A DNA stretch of 64,000 nucleotides, from NCBI RefSeq assembly GCF_010233585.1, contig NZ_CP045997.1, forward strand, positions 1,165,244-1,229,243, written 5' to 3'. The notes beneath the pieces were generated by a model. That model worked only from the letters and a program-made list of their open reading frames with translations, made no database searches and was not told the origin of the DNA. The translations under genes were made by a program, and so were the position numbers. Positions 53,444 through 61,948 of the stretch are shown here, one piece after another (within the stretch, counting starts at the first letter, position 1; each line of letters begins with the position of its first letter). The stretch is from Spirosoma endbachense (GTDB lineage Bacteria > Bacteroidota > Bacteroidia > Cytophagales > Spirosomataceae).

Positions 53444-56400
53444 TTACAGTTCACAATTCAGACTAAAGCCGAAATACCGAAGTAGGGGTAAGGCCGTCGA
53501 TTCAAGACCTAATGAAGAATTGTTGACGTTGAAGGAGGAGGCTTCTGGAGCAAATCCATCCGTCTTGCGCTGTAAATAGAACAGGTTCCGGCCATAGACA
53601 CCCGCCCGGATACTGCGGAAGGGCGTTTTGTTGACCCACTTGGCTGGAATACTGTAATTGAGCGTCATTTCCCGCAGCATCACATAACTGGCGTCATTGA
53701 GAAGCTCTTCTGATACAACATTGTCTTTATCGGGAGCCACAACGTTCCAGTAATCCTGCGCTCGTACGGTTTTGGTATTGGCCTGTCCGGTTCCGGTCCA
53801 GGTGCCATCGGCCGATTTCGAACCGACAACTCCTTCCGCCACATAGCTTCCATCGCGGCCTGGCAGCGTCTTCTTGATCGTTCCGTAAATCAATTCTTCG
53901 CGTAAGCTCTGCGAGTATACTTTGCCACCCTGGCTGACGTCAATCAGACCTGACAACATCAGGCCTTTGTAACGGAATACGTTGTTGAAACCACCAATCC
54001 ATTTAGGCAATGCATTGCCCATTTCGTACAGGATTTTGGCGTTTGTTTTCACCGGAAGGCCCGTTGCCGGATCGATGATCCGGTTTCCTGACCCATCCCG
54101 AAGCCACTGGAAGCCATTGCCGAGAATCGTACCAAAAGGCTTGCCCGGAGTCGCAATAACCTGTACACCCCGATCGCTACCCAGAATGTACGTTGAAACG
54201 CCTTCTGCCAGCGAAACCACTTCGTTCCGATTGTGCGAATAGTTCAGCGTAGCGTCCCAGGAGAAACCAGATGCCGTTTTAACGGGCGTTGCGTTGAAAG
54301 ACAACTCGATACCGTGGTTACGAATTTCCCCTGCATTGATCAACCGCGATGTAAACGTACTCGACGGGGGTAAAGGCACATTCAGAATTTGATTTTTGGT
54401 TCCGGCATTGTAATACGCAAACGTCAGGCCCAGGCGATTTTTGAACAAACGGGCTTCGACGCCAAATTCTGTTGATGTGGTCAACTCGTTTTTCAGGTTT
54501 GGATCGGGAATGGTCGATGCAAACGAAGCGAGGGGGATGCCGCCCTGGGTGTATTGATCGAGGGAGTAATTTCCGTTGAGTTGATACGGACTGCCCGAAC
54601 TGCCTGCCTGTGCCCATGATGCTCTCACTTTCAGGAAACTCAGTGTAGGACTCTGTAAACGAAAGGCATCCGTCAGGATCAGGCTGCCGCTGACGGCGGG
54701 ATAGAAGAACGAATTGTTTTTTGGCGACAGTGTCGACGACCAGTCGTTGCGGGCCGAAAAATCAATAAAGGCCATCTCTTTATACCCTACCGATCCTGAT
54801 GCATACACCGAATTGATCGACGACTCGGTAAGGCCAAATACATACGAATTCGTTAGTGTGTTGTTGATGATGAACAGGTTGGGTGCAATAAATTCATTGC
54901 CCGTATTTCCGGTTGTACGGGAATAATAGCGTTGATGGTTGGCGCCAATGTTTAAACCGAATGAAAAATCCTCCGAAATTTTGGGTGTAAGTGACAGCAA
55001 AACATCGCTGTTATCCTCGCGGGTACGCGTAACTTCTTCCGTGATGTCGCCATTTTTGTTGGTGGTTACGTAGGTACCTTTGTCGCGATACCGGAAACGC
55101 TGATCGGTATAAAAATCCGTTCCGGTCCGGGCCGTCAGGCGAATCCAGTCATTGAACTGATAACTCAATTTAACCAGGCCAATAATACGACGACGATCGT
55201 CGGAATTGCGTGTACGTGTCATCGTCCAGTAGGGATTGGCAGTCGATGAGTTGGTTGCATACGTCTTTTCGAGACCAACAAAAGCGGTAGTACCATACCC
55301 GAGTTGCTTGGCAATATCGGCGGCAGTCCAGGCCGAGTTCGCCAGAATATCCATTGGCATACTTCTTGGCTGGCTGATGAAAATATAAGCCGGATTATCG
55401 GCGGCATCGGAAACCGTAGGGCGATTTACCCCCGCCTGAGCAATGTAGTTGACTTTAATATCAGCTTCCAGCTTCGATGTTACTTTGGCCACGGTGCGCA
55501 GGCTGATGTTATTGCGGTTGAGGGTGTTGGTAGGCACATAGCCATTAATGTTCGTATTGGAATAAGCCAGACGATAGCTCACCGCATCATTCCCACCCTC
55601 CAGACTCAGGTTATTGACCATCTGTTTTTCGGTATTGAAAAACTTCTGAAACGTGTTTGGCTGCGGTGTGAGACTCAACACATTGCCCCACTGATCTTCA
55701 TACTGCTGACCATCCATGCGAGGGCCCCAACTGGCTCGGGTGAAGCGATCGCGGCCACCACTCATCTTGGGAATGCCCTGAATACCAGCTGCCTGAGCCG
55801 CAGCCCAGGTGTAAATTTTGCCGTCGTTACCCCGGAAATTTGTGAAGGTGCCATCCAGTCCCTGTGCGTATTCGTCCTGAAAATCAGGCAAAACCAAGGC
55901 ATTGCCCAGCGAGTAATCGATACCGTATTTAACACCAATGCCTTTTCGGTTTTTACCCGATTTGGTTGTAATCAGAACAACGCCGTTGCTACCCCGTTGA
56001 CCGTATAGGGCTGCCGCGTTGGGTCCTTTCAACACGGAAATTGTTTCAATATCTTCAGGGTTGATATTGGAAATTCCATCGCCATAGTCAATACCGCCCG
56101 TGCTGCCGGGGGCCTTTGGATTTTGATTGTCCATTGGAATACCGTCAATGACATACAGTGGCTGACTGTTTCCAACGAGGGAGTTAGCACCCCGGATGAT
56201 CACCCGCGACGAGCCGCCTGCGCCATTCGCTGAGCGAGTTACCTGAACACCCGCCATTTTTCCGGCCAGTGTAGTGGCTACGTTGGCTTCTTTGGCCGTT
56301 GAAATGTCCTGCCCATTTAATTCCTGGATTGAATACCCCAATGAACGCTTGTCGCGCTTGATACCGAGGGCCGTTACGACTACTTCACTCAGCACGGCGT

Positions 56401-56710
56401 TGTCTTCGGCCAGTGTTACCGAAAGTTCGGTTCGATTCCCGACGGGCACTTCCTGCCTGACAAATCCAACACCCGAAAAAATGAGCGTTGCTGTAGGGTC
56501 AGCATTCACCGAAAACTTACCGGTAACATCGGTAACCGTTCCACGAGTGGTTCCTTTTACGAGAACGTTTATACCCACTAATGGCTCTTTTTTAGCATCC
56601 AGGACCGTTCCCTGAATAGCTGTCTGGGCCCACAAAAACCCAGAAATCAAAAAGGCTATCATACTCAGAGATAGCCTTTTGAGGGTAAATGAACGGAAAT
56701 GTCTTTTCAT
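53444..56710 (-). CDS. SusC/RagA-family TonB-linked transporter, second pair
   Basis: 1088 aa from the Met at 56710; Met at 56722 is four residues earlier. The signal is LSLSMIAFLISGFLWAQ. Carboxypeptidase-D-like domain (IQGTVLDAKKEPLVGINVLVKG), TonB-box-like VLSEVVVTALGIKRDKRSLGYS, plug (AKEANVATTLAGKMAGVQV, SQPLYVIDGIPMDN, DIETISVLKGPNAAALYGQRG, NGVVLITTKSGK), then the barrel, ending in FSLNCEL. The final residue is Leu rather than Phe, a little unusual for a BAM signal. It is first in the operon with the SusD-like gene. Confidence 0.94.
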   Translation of the reverse strand: MKRHFRSFTLKRLSLSMIAFLISGFLWAQTAIQGTVLDAKKEPLVGINVLVKGTTRGTVTDVTGKFSVNADPTATLIFSGVGFVRQEVPVGNRTELSVTLAEDNAVLSEVVVTALGIKRDKRSLGYSIQELNGQDISTAKEANVATTLAGKMAGVQVTRSANGAGGSSRVIIRGANSLVGNSQPLYVIDGIPMDNQNPKAPGSTGGIDYGDGISNINPEDIETISVLKGPNAAALYGQRGSNGVVLITTKSGKNRKGIGVKYGIDYSLGNALVLPDFQDEYAQGLDGTFTNFRGNDGKIYTWAAAQAAGIQGIPKMSGGRDRFTRASWGPRMDGQQYEDQWGNVLSLTPQPNTFQKFFNTEKQMVNNLSLEGGNDAVSYRLAYSNTNINGYVPTNTLNRNNISLRTVAKVTSKLEADIKVNYIAQAGVNRPTVSDAADNPAYIFISQPRSMPMDILANSAWTAADIAKQLGYGTTAFVGLEKTYATNSSTANPYWTMTRTRNSDDRRRIIGLVKLSYQFNDWIRLTARTGTDFYTDQRFRYRDKGTYVTTNKNGDITEEVTRTREDNSDVLLSLTPKISEDFSFGLNIGANHQRYYSRTTGNTGNEFIAPNLFIINNTLTNSYVFGLTESSINSVYASGSVGYKEMAFIDFSARNDWSSTLSPKNNSFFYPAVSGSLILTDAFRLQSPTLSFLKVRASWAQAGSSGSPYQLNGNYSLDQYTQGGIPLASFASTIPDPNLKNELTTSTEFGVEARLFKNRLGLTFAYYNAGTKNQILNVPLPPSSTFTSRLINAGEIRNHGIELSFNATPVKTASGFSWDATLNYSHNRNEVVSLAEGVSTYILGSDRGVQVIATPGKPFGTILGNGFQWLRDGSGNRIIDPATGLPVKTNAKILYEMGNALPKWIGGFNNVFRYKGLMLSGLIDVSQGGKVYSQSLREELIYGTIKKTLPGRDGSYVAEGVVGSKSADGTWTGTGQANTKTVRAQDYWNVVAPDKDNVVSEELLNDASYVMLREMTLNYSIPAKWVNKTPFRSIRAGVYGRNLFYLQRKTDGFAPEASSFNVNNSSLGLESTALPLLRYFGFSLNCEL

Positions 56711-56764
56711 ATTTCTTAACAATTTGTTAATAATTTATTAACACTAATTTAATATTGACATTTC

Positions 56765-56772
56765 CAAAACTA
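56765..56772 (-). promoter_or_regulatory. Candidate -7 element of second SusC operon
   Basis: TAGTTTTG on the minus strand matches TAnnTTTG and leaves a ~55-base leader to the SusC start at 56710. No TTG is seen at the expected spacing, so support is moderate. Confidence 0.4.
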
Positions 56773-57003
56773 ACAAAATAATGAACACAGGCTGGTGTCG
56801 ACTTATAGATAGCCGTGTGTTTATGGGTAAAAAAACGCCTTTACGGGTAAGATTCTGTGTTGAGGGGAGGTTAATTGCTGGCCAGATTACTGGTGGCCTG
56901 ATGCTGCATGATCAGCATAACCAAAAGGCAATTGACTTGTGGGACTATAGCGGAAGTGATAGCGTTTGCCAGATAGGGAAACAATGGGAAACAGGATGTC
57001 TCT

Positions 57004-57489
57004 TTACTCCAGCCACTGATACATAACCAGCGCATCGGTAAAGCCTAATGTCTGGTGGTGAAAGGCTTTGGGCAGCGTACCAATAGCCTCAAAACCACAC
57101 CGTTTCCAAAGCCTGATCGCTACCTCATTTGTGCTGACAACGCTGTTGAACTGCATGGCTTTAAAGCCTAACCGCCTGGCTTCATCCAGCGAAAAACGGC
57201 ACATGGCTTCGGCTATACCACGGCCCCTGCATTCAGGTTTCACCATATAACCCGCATTGGCTACGTGCGAACCCAAGTCGGGCTGATTGGCTTTGATAAA
57301 AAATGTGCCGACTACTTCGTTTTCCAGCTCACAGACATATGCGTACTTCTGTGGGTCGAACCAAATGTCAAGCATTTTCTCCCGTGACGAATCAGGAGCG
57401 AAAACCCAGGTGTCACCTGTCTGAATAATGTGGCTGACGATGTCCCAAACTACATCCGCATCTTTTTCTTCGATCCGTCGGAAACGCAT
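57004..57489 (-). CDS. GNAT-family N-acetyltransferase
   Basis: 161 aa. The acetyl-CoA-binding motif YMVKPECRGRGIAEAMCRFSLDEA carries R-G-R-G-I-A. It is preceded by VGTFFIKANQPDLG and followed by MQFNSVVSTNEVAIRLWKRCGFEAIG, the classical N-x-x-A-x-x-L-x-x-x-x-G-F ending. It differs in sequence from the GNAT at 2761. Substrate unknown. It is the last gene of the minus-strand run from 64000, 67 bases after the SDR. Confidence 0.9.
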   Translation of the reverse strand: MRFRRIEEKDADVVWDIVSHIIQTGDTWVFAPDSSREKMLDIWFDPQKYAYVCELENEVVGTFFIKANQPDLGSHVANAGYMVKPECRGRGIAEAMCRFSLDEARRLGFKAMQFNSVVSTNEVAIRLWKRCGFEAIGTLPKAFHHQTLGFTDALVMYQWLE

Positions 57490-57556
57490 ACAGCACTATC
57501 GATTCTGAATGAATTGGCAAGATACATCGCCATCGGGTAAAATCTTATCCGCTTTC

Positions 57557-58360
57557 TTACCGTGTCAGCAGGCCCGCATCCAGCACAAACTGCGAACCGG
57601 TTATGTATCGTGCTCCGTCGGAAACCAGGTAGAGAACCATAGCCGAAACGTCTTCGGGTTCTACCCAGGGTACGGGAAGTAGATTGCCTGCCGACCGTTC
57701 AGCAATCGCCTGTGTGGTAGTACCTTCGAGTTCGGCCAGGCCATCGTTCATGGGCGTATTGACGCCGGTTGGGTGGATCGAGTTGACCCGAATGTTATGC
57801 GGAGCCAGTTCAATGGCCCACGATTTGGTTAAGCCAACCAATCCCCATTTTGAGGCTGCGTAATGACTCAGGCGATTCATACCCCGTAGCCCGGCAATGG
57901 ACGAATTGTTGATGATAACACCACTCTTTTGCCTGATCATAACCGGAATCACATGCTTGGCTACCAGCCAGGCACCCTTCAGATTGATGTCGAGCATGGC
58001 GTCCCATTCTTCTTCGGGAAGTTCGTGCGCCAATCCGTAGGCACAGATGCCCGCATTATTGAAGAGAATATCGATTCGGCCAAAATCGGCAACGGCTGCG
58101 TCAACGGCCTGTTTTACATCATCATTGCGTCGAACATCTCCCTGAACGGTAAGACACCCGACCCCCAACGCTTCTACCTCGCGCTGCAACGATTCGAGCT
58201 CTGATTCGGAGCCGAGTTTATAACCGGGATAGGCCAGGGGTTTGGCCAGATCAAAAGCAACAATATGGGTTCCCTCTTTGGCTAAAGCAAGAGCTACAGC
58301 CCGGCCCTGACCATGAGCCGCTCCGGTAATGAACGCTACTTTTTTCTGTAAATCAGCCAT
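57557..58360 (-). CDS. Short-chain dehydrogenase/reductase (SDR), mycofactocin-SDR-like
   Basis: 267 aa. Rossmann NAD(P) motif ITGAAHGQGRAVALAL (TGxxxGxG), VQGDVRRND, FNNAG, catalytic Ser in INNSSIAGLRG, and Tyr-Lys in YAASKWG. The C-terminal VSDGARYITGSQFVLDAG is standard. Between beta-2 and alpha-3 it carries an insertion (YPGYKLGSESELESLQREVE) similar to those of mycofactocin-associated SDRs, with their GxGQGR-type glycine motif, although no mycofactocin genes are in the window. The start lies 3 bases after the stop of the AhpD-like gene, implying translational coupling. Confidence 0.88.
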   Translation of the reverse strand: MADLQKKVAFITGAAHGQGRAVALALAKEGTHIVAFDLAKPLAYPGYKLGSESELESLQREVEALGVGCLTVQGDVRRNDDVKQAVDAAVADFGRIDILFNNAGICAYGLAHELPEEEWDAMLDINLKGAWLVAKHVIPVMIRQKSGVIINNSSIAGLRGMNRLSHYAASKWGLVGLTKSWAIELAPHNIRVNSIHPTGVNTPMNDGLAELEGTTTQAIAERSAGNLLPVPWVEPEDVSAMVLYLVSDGARYITGSQFVLDAGLLTR

Positions 58361-58363
58361 TGG

Positions 58364-58912
58364 TTACGGTTGGTGTTGTTGGGTCAGGGGCAAATAGGGA
58401 TAGAGGTAATCGTCAATAGTAACGTCGAGCACATTGTTAAACACGTTTGTGGCAATCATCTGCCCAGCAAAGGCAACCAGTACCACAATCTGCTGATCGG
58501 TATAGCGTTCGGCAATGGGTTCGTAGAGTTCGTCAGGAATCTCTCCCTTATGTTGCGCAATTGCACTTCCGAAGTTGATAACGGCCTGCTCGTGTGTACT
58601 GAGCTGTAGGTCTTCGGGGCGTTCGCCATTGTCAATAATGATTCGCCGGAAAAAAGTGGTGCACAGCGGGCAGTTCGATCCTTCCGAAATGGCGTGGGCA
58701 AACAGATAAGCCAGCCGGTCGCCGAGCGTTTTCTTCACTTCTTCATACAGCGGGTACCATTGCATATAAATCTGGAATGAAAGCAACGATCGGCCAAGCG
58801 TTGCTTTCATGTTCGTGATTCGACTACCTGGATAATCGGTAACATGGGCGTCGAAAGCCGTCTGTACGTCGGGCGTAACGTCGCCAGAGGGAAGGGGTGT
58901 TATCCGGGGCAT
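58364..58912 (-). CDS. AhpD/carboxymuconolactone decarboxylase-like protein
   Basis: 182 aa, all-alpha. The AhpD-like redox motif is ISEGSNCPLCTTFFRRII, a CPLC (CxxC) within the usual helix, followed by a helical segment STHEQAVINFGSAIAQHKGE. Members include alkylhydroperoxidases and carboxymuconolactone decarboxylases; the Cys pair favours a thiol-redox role. The His partner of AhpD is not clearly placed, so activity is uncertain. It lies 9 bases before the DUF4395 gene and 3 bases after which the SDR begins. Confidence 0.82.
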   Translation of the reverse strand: MPRITPLPSGDVTPDVQTAFDAHVTDYPGSRITNMKATLGRSLLSFQIYMQWYPLYEEVKKTLGDRLAYLFAHAISEGSNCPLCTTFFRRIIIDNGERPEDLQLSTHEQAVINFGSAIAQHKGEIPDELYEPIAERYTDQQIVVLVAFAGQMIATNVFNNVLDVTIDDYLYPYLPLTQQHQP

Positions 58913-58921
58913 AGGAAATGG

Positions 58922-59407
58922 CTAGTTGATGATTTTGCTGCGTTTCAGAATCGTATAGACATAACAACCAGCGCAAATGCCTGCCAGTGATTCAAGAGCC
59001 GCAAAAAGGGCTAATGTAATGGTCAGAACGAGCGGATTGCCACCCAGCAGATCTATTGTCAGAATAGAAGCAGCAAACATCATACCGACACCAGCCGCAA
59101 AGCGTTTAGGGGCCTGATCGATCGGGCGAACCGGAAAGTGCAGTGCTTTTACCACGTTATCGCTTAGTCGGGCTAATGGGCTAAACTTTCCGTAATCGAA
59201 CGCCCGGAGTGCAAAATCAACCAGGAGTACAACCGGCAGCAGCCAGAAACGGCTAAATATATAGGCGATTGCGATCAGCAGTACAAAGAAAGCGACCGTC
59301 CGCACTTTATTTTCATTGACTTTCACCCCATCGACCGGGCAATCCAGTTCCGATTGACGAAAACCAGCCAGTTGATTCTGGGGCTTCTGAATAGTTACGT
59401 TTTTCAT
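58922..59407 (-). CDS. DUF4395 membrane protein
   Basis: 161 aa. The N-terminal CPVDGVKVNENKVRTVAFFV motif is the family signature. Four TM segments follow (VAFFVLLIAIAYIFSRFWLLP, FAAGVGMMFAASILTIDLLGG, TITLALFAALESLAG). A second Cys pair sits in the last helix (ICAGCYVYTIL). The conserved Cys residues suggest a redox or sulfur-relay role; DUF4395 genes are often near thioredoxin or sulfurtransferase genes. Here the neighbours are an aminotransferase upstream and an AhpD-like protein downstream. Confidence 0.87.
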   Translation of the reverse strand: MKNVTIQKPQNQLAGFRQSELDCPVDGVKVNENKVRTVAFFVLLIAIAYIFSRFWLLPVVLLVDFALRAFDYGKFSPLARLSDNVVKALHFPVRPIDQAPKRFAAGVGMMFAASILTIDLLGGNPLVLTITLALFAALESLAGICAGCYVYTILKRSKIIN

Positions 59408-59419
59408 TGATCGTTACGT

Positions 59420-60580
59420 TTATAATTGACTAAGTCGTTGAGCAGCTTCCTGCAAAATTGCGTCTTCTTTGGCAAAGCAGAACCGCAGCATTTGGTAATC
59501 ATTTTTCTGCTGATAAAAAACAGAAACGGGAATCGACGCTACGCCAATTTCTTTTGTAAGCCGCACGGCCAGATCGTAGTCTGGCTCGTCGGTGATATTG
59601 ACGTACGAAACCGTCTGAAAAAAACTACCTTCTGCCGGTTTGAAGCTGAACCGTGACTGGCTCAGTCCAGCCAGAAACAGATCACGCTTTCGTTGGTAGA
59701 AATCCGGTAGTTGCCGATAGTGATCCGGATCGTTTAAATAATCGGCCAGCGCATACTGAATAGGCGTAACCGTACTGAATGTCAGGTACTGGTGGATTTT
59801 TCGAAATTCAGCGCTTAATTCCTTCGGTGCCAGACAGTACCCTATTTTCCAGCCTGTAATGTGAAATGTCTTGCCAAAGGAGCCAACGACAAACGTACGC
59901 TCCTGTAAGACCGGATGCGTCATCAGCGACAGGTGTGTCCGATGATCGAACAGAATATGCTCGTAGACCTCATCGCTCACGATCCAGATGTCGCGATCCT
60001 GAATCAGATCGGCTAGTTGCTGAAGGTCATCCGTTGTCCAGACCCGTCCGGTAGGGTTATGGGGTGTATTGACTAAAATCAGCCGGGTTTTGTCGGTAAT
60101 TTTCTGACTTACTTCCTGCCAGTCGATTTGATAATCGGGTGGTGTCAGCGTCACATAAACCGGAACCCCGCCGTTCAATTCGATGGCAGGAACGTAACTA
60201 TCGTAGGCGGGTTCGAATACGATAACCTCGTCGCCCGGCCGAATCACCGCCGTAATGGCCGCAAAAAGAGCTTCGGTAGCTCCCGACGTAACCGTTACTT
60301 CAGTGTCGGGGTCATAAGCAACCCGGTATTGATCGAACGCTTTCTGAGCCAGTGCTTCCCGCAGGGCAGGAACACCCGTCATAGGCGCGTATTGATTAAA
60401 TCCCTTTCGCAGATAGCGCTCAACCAGCGACACCAGTTCGGGCGAACAATCGAATCCCGGAAATCCCTGTGAGAGATTGATGGCCCCGGTTTCGGCTGCC
60501 AGCTTCGACATGACCGTAAAAATGGTGGTGCCAACATGGGGTAATTTCGATTGGAGGCCAGTGCCTAATGTCGTATTCAT
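59420..60580 (-). CDS. Methionine-type aminotransferase (YbdL-like, class I/II)
   Basis: 386 aa, fold-type I PLP enzyme. Landmarks: INLSQGFPGFDCSPELVSLV, GFNQYAPMTGVPALREALA, VTSGATEALFAAITA, EPAYDSYVPAIELNGG, LILVNTPHNPTGRVWTTDDL, VSDEVYEHILFD and the PLP-lysine segment SFGKTFHITGWKIGYC. The set is characteristic of methionine aminotransferases that make 2-oxo-4-methylthiobutanoate and the amino acid in methionine salvage or catabolism. It lies 12 bases upstream of DUF4395 and 21 bases after the small protein. Confidence 0.92.
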   Translation of the reverse strand: MNTTLGTGLQSKLPHVGTTIFTVMSKLAAETGAINLSQGFPGFDCSPELVSLVERYLRKGFNQYAPMTGVPALREALAQKAFDQYRVAYDPDTEVTVTSGATEALFAAITAVIRPGDEVIVFEPAYDSYVPAIELNGGVPVYVTLTPPDYQIDWQEVSQKITDKTRLILVNTPHNPTGRVWTTDDLQQLADLIQDRDIWIVSDEVYEHILFDHRTHLSLMTHPVLQERTFVVGSFGKTFHITGWKIGYCLAPKELSAEFRKIHQYLTFSTVTPIQYALADYLNDPDHYRQLPDFYQRKRDLFLAGLSQSRFSFKPAEGSFFQTVSYVNITDEPDYDLAVRLTKEIGVASIPVSVFYQQKNDYQMLRFCFAKEDAILQEAAQRLSQL

Positions 60581-60601
60581 GAAAATTGTGTTTAAAACGT
60601 G

Positions 60602-60877
60602 TTACGGCAGGAGTTCTTGCAGCGACAGTTGAATCGTATGCAGATAGGGTTCTAATTCATCGATACTGTCCAGCACGCGCAATAGCATAACATCATATTG
60701 TCGCTGACAGATCCACATTTCCACAAAAAGAGCATCAACGGCGTAGAGGTGAATCCAGTAGCCCGGAATTCGCCGGATCTGCAGTGATTTCCCCTGTCGC
60801 CAAACCGTGTCCAACTGGCCCTGATAAGTCAGTTCCTGGAAATGAGCCGCTCTGTTCTGATTTCGGTCGCTTTGCAT
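60602..60877 (-). CDS. Small cytosolic protein of unknown function
   Basis: 91 aa, no signal or TM segment. It is aromatic- and Tyr/Trp-rich in strand-like segments (LQIRRIPGYWIHLYAVDALFVEMW) and ends LDSIDELEPYLHTIQLSLQEL. The spacing of 21 bases to the aminotransferase and 15 to the DUF1684 gene, on the same strand, supports it as real. The pattern (basic N-terminus, GYWIHLY, FVEMW, DELEPYL) looks like a small conserved Cytophagales family, from memory of similar sequences; not verified. Confidence 0.6.
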   Translation of the reverse strand: MQSDRNQNRAAHFQELTYQGQLDTVWRQGKSLQIRRIPGYWIHLYAVDALFVEMWICQRQYDVMLLRVLDSIDELEPYLHTIQLSLQELLP

Positions 60878-60892
60878 ACGATAACTAATCCA

Positions 60893-61861
60893 TCAATGAT
60901 CTCCGTAACGTTTTTCTCCGGCCGTAACTGCCAATACCAGCTTGTTTTGTTTCGGCGGCAGCGGACAGGTTGCATAGGGAGTAAACGCGCAGGGTGGGTT
61001 TATGGCCTGATTAAAGTCGAGTGTGGTTGTGCCATCGGGGCCTGGCTTGTCAGCGTACAGGAACCGCCCCGACCCGTAGGTTTCGTGGGTATTGGTGGCG
61101 TCACCAAACAGGATAAATAACTTTTGTCCTTCACCAACCGCATCGAGCCGGTAGGTTTTGCCCGCTCGCTCGAAGACAAGAGTACCCACTAACGGTTGTT
61201 GTGATGTCAGGCCGAGTACGTCCAGAATCGGAATGGTTTTTGGAACCGATGGGGTTTCCACCCGCGCTTTAACCTGCCAGCTCTCTTCGACCGGAAAACG
61301 CTCGACACCGTGAAATTCGCTTACATAAGGGCTATTGAGATCGCGTAAGCGAATGCCATATTGATTGCCCCGTTTAATGATAAACCACCGCAGCGAGCCA
61401 TGAGCCAGGGTTAGGGGCTTTTGATTTGGACTAAAAACGACGGTAGATTCAGTTAGGGGCTTCTCATTGGCCGATACGGTTGCTCCTTTGTTCGGAACAA
61501 AACGAACGTCTCCTTTTTCCAGATAAAGCTGGCCCAGATCGGCGGGGGCATCGGCTACCGGGAAAGCAATATCAAAATCAGAACCCCGACCGAGTGAGTT
61601 TTTACCCTCTTTCAGCCAGAATAGGCCAGCCAGATTGAGCCAGCCATTTTCGCTCTTTAACGAAACGACACGTTTCTGATGCCATTGATCGATTTTTTCC
61701 CGGTAAGCCGGATCGTCGGCAATACGAAACCCTGATACCACAAGCGTCAATAGCAGACAGAGGGCCATAAACCAGCGTGAGTACACCGTCAATGATGATG
61801 ATTTCCGGGCCATCTTATTGTCCCGGAACGCCATTAGATTGTTTTCGAGTTTGTGTCGCAT
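60893..61861 (-). CDS. DUF1684 family exported protein
   Basis: 322 aa from the Met at 61861. Alternative starts are 61933 and 61813; the last, just before the hydrophobic signal (WFMALCLLLTLVVSG), is also plausible. Family marks: EKIDQWHQKRVVSLKSENGWL, LAGLFWLKEGKNSLG, then the C-terminal FNQAINPPCAFTPYATCP and KLVLAVTAGEKRYGDH. The two Cys in that tail are conserved in DUF1684. Function is not established. It sits between the hydroxylase-family gene and the small unknown gene on the minus strand. Confidence 0.85.
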   Translation of the reverse strand: MRHKLENNLMAFRDNKMARKSSSLTVYSRWFMALCLLLTLVVSGFRIADDPAYREKIDQWHQKRVVSLKSENGWLNLAGLFWLKEGKNSLGRGSDFDIAFPVADAPADLGQLYLEKGDVRFVPNKGATVSANEKPLTESTVVFSPNQKPLTLAHGSLRWFIIKRGNQYGIRLRDLNSPYVSEFHGVERFPVEESWQVKARVETPSVPKTIPILDVLGLTSQQPLVGTLVFERAGKTYRLDAVGEGQKLFILFGDATNTHETYGSGRFLYADKPGPDGTTTLDFNQAINPPCAFTPYATCPLPPKQNKLVLAVTAGEKRYGDH

Positions 61862-61948
61862 AAAATTCAGGTTGTAGTTAGTAATGAAGGTAATCCAGTG
61901 ATTTATAGTATGTCGTTGTAAAAACGTCGGCAAGCCGTAAGCCTGATC

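Noticed and set aside
55304..56008. Long plus-strand frame (234 codons) opposite the second SusC gene
   Set aside because: It is antisense to a strongly supported gene and its composition mirrors that gene's codon pattern.
56781..57026. 81-codon plus-strand frame between SusC and the GNAT gene
   Set aside because: No recognisable pattern, overlaps the GNAT gene end, and occupies the expected SusC promoter area.
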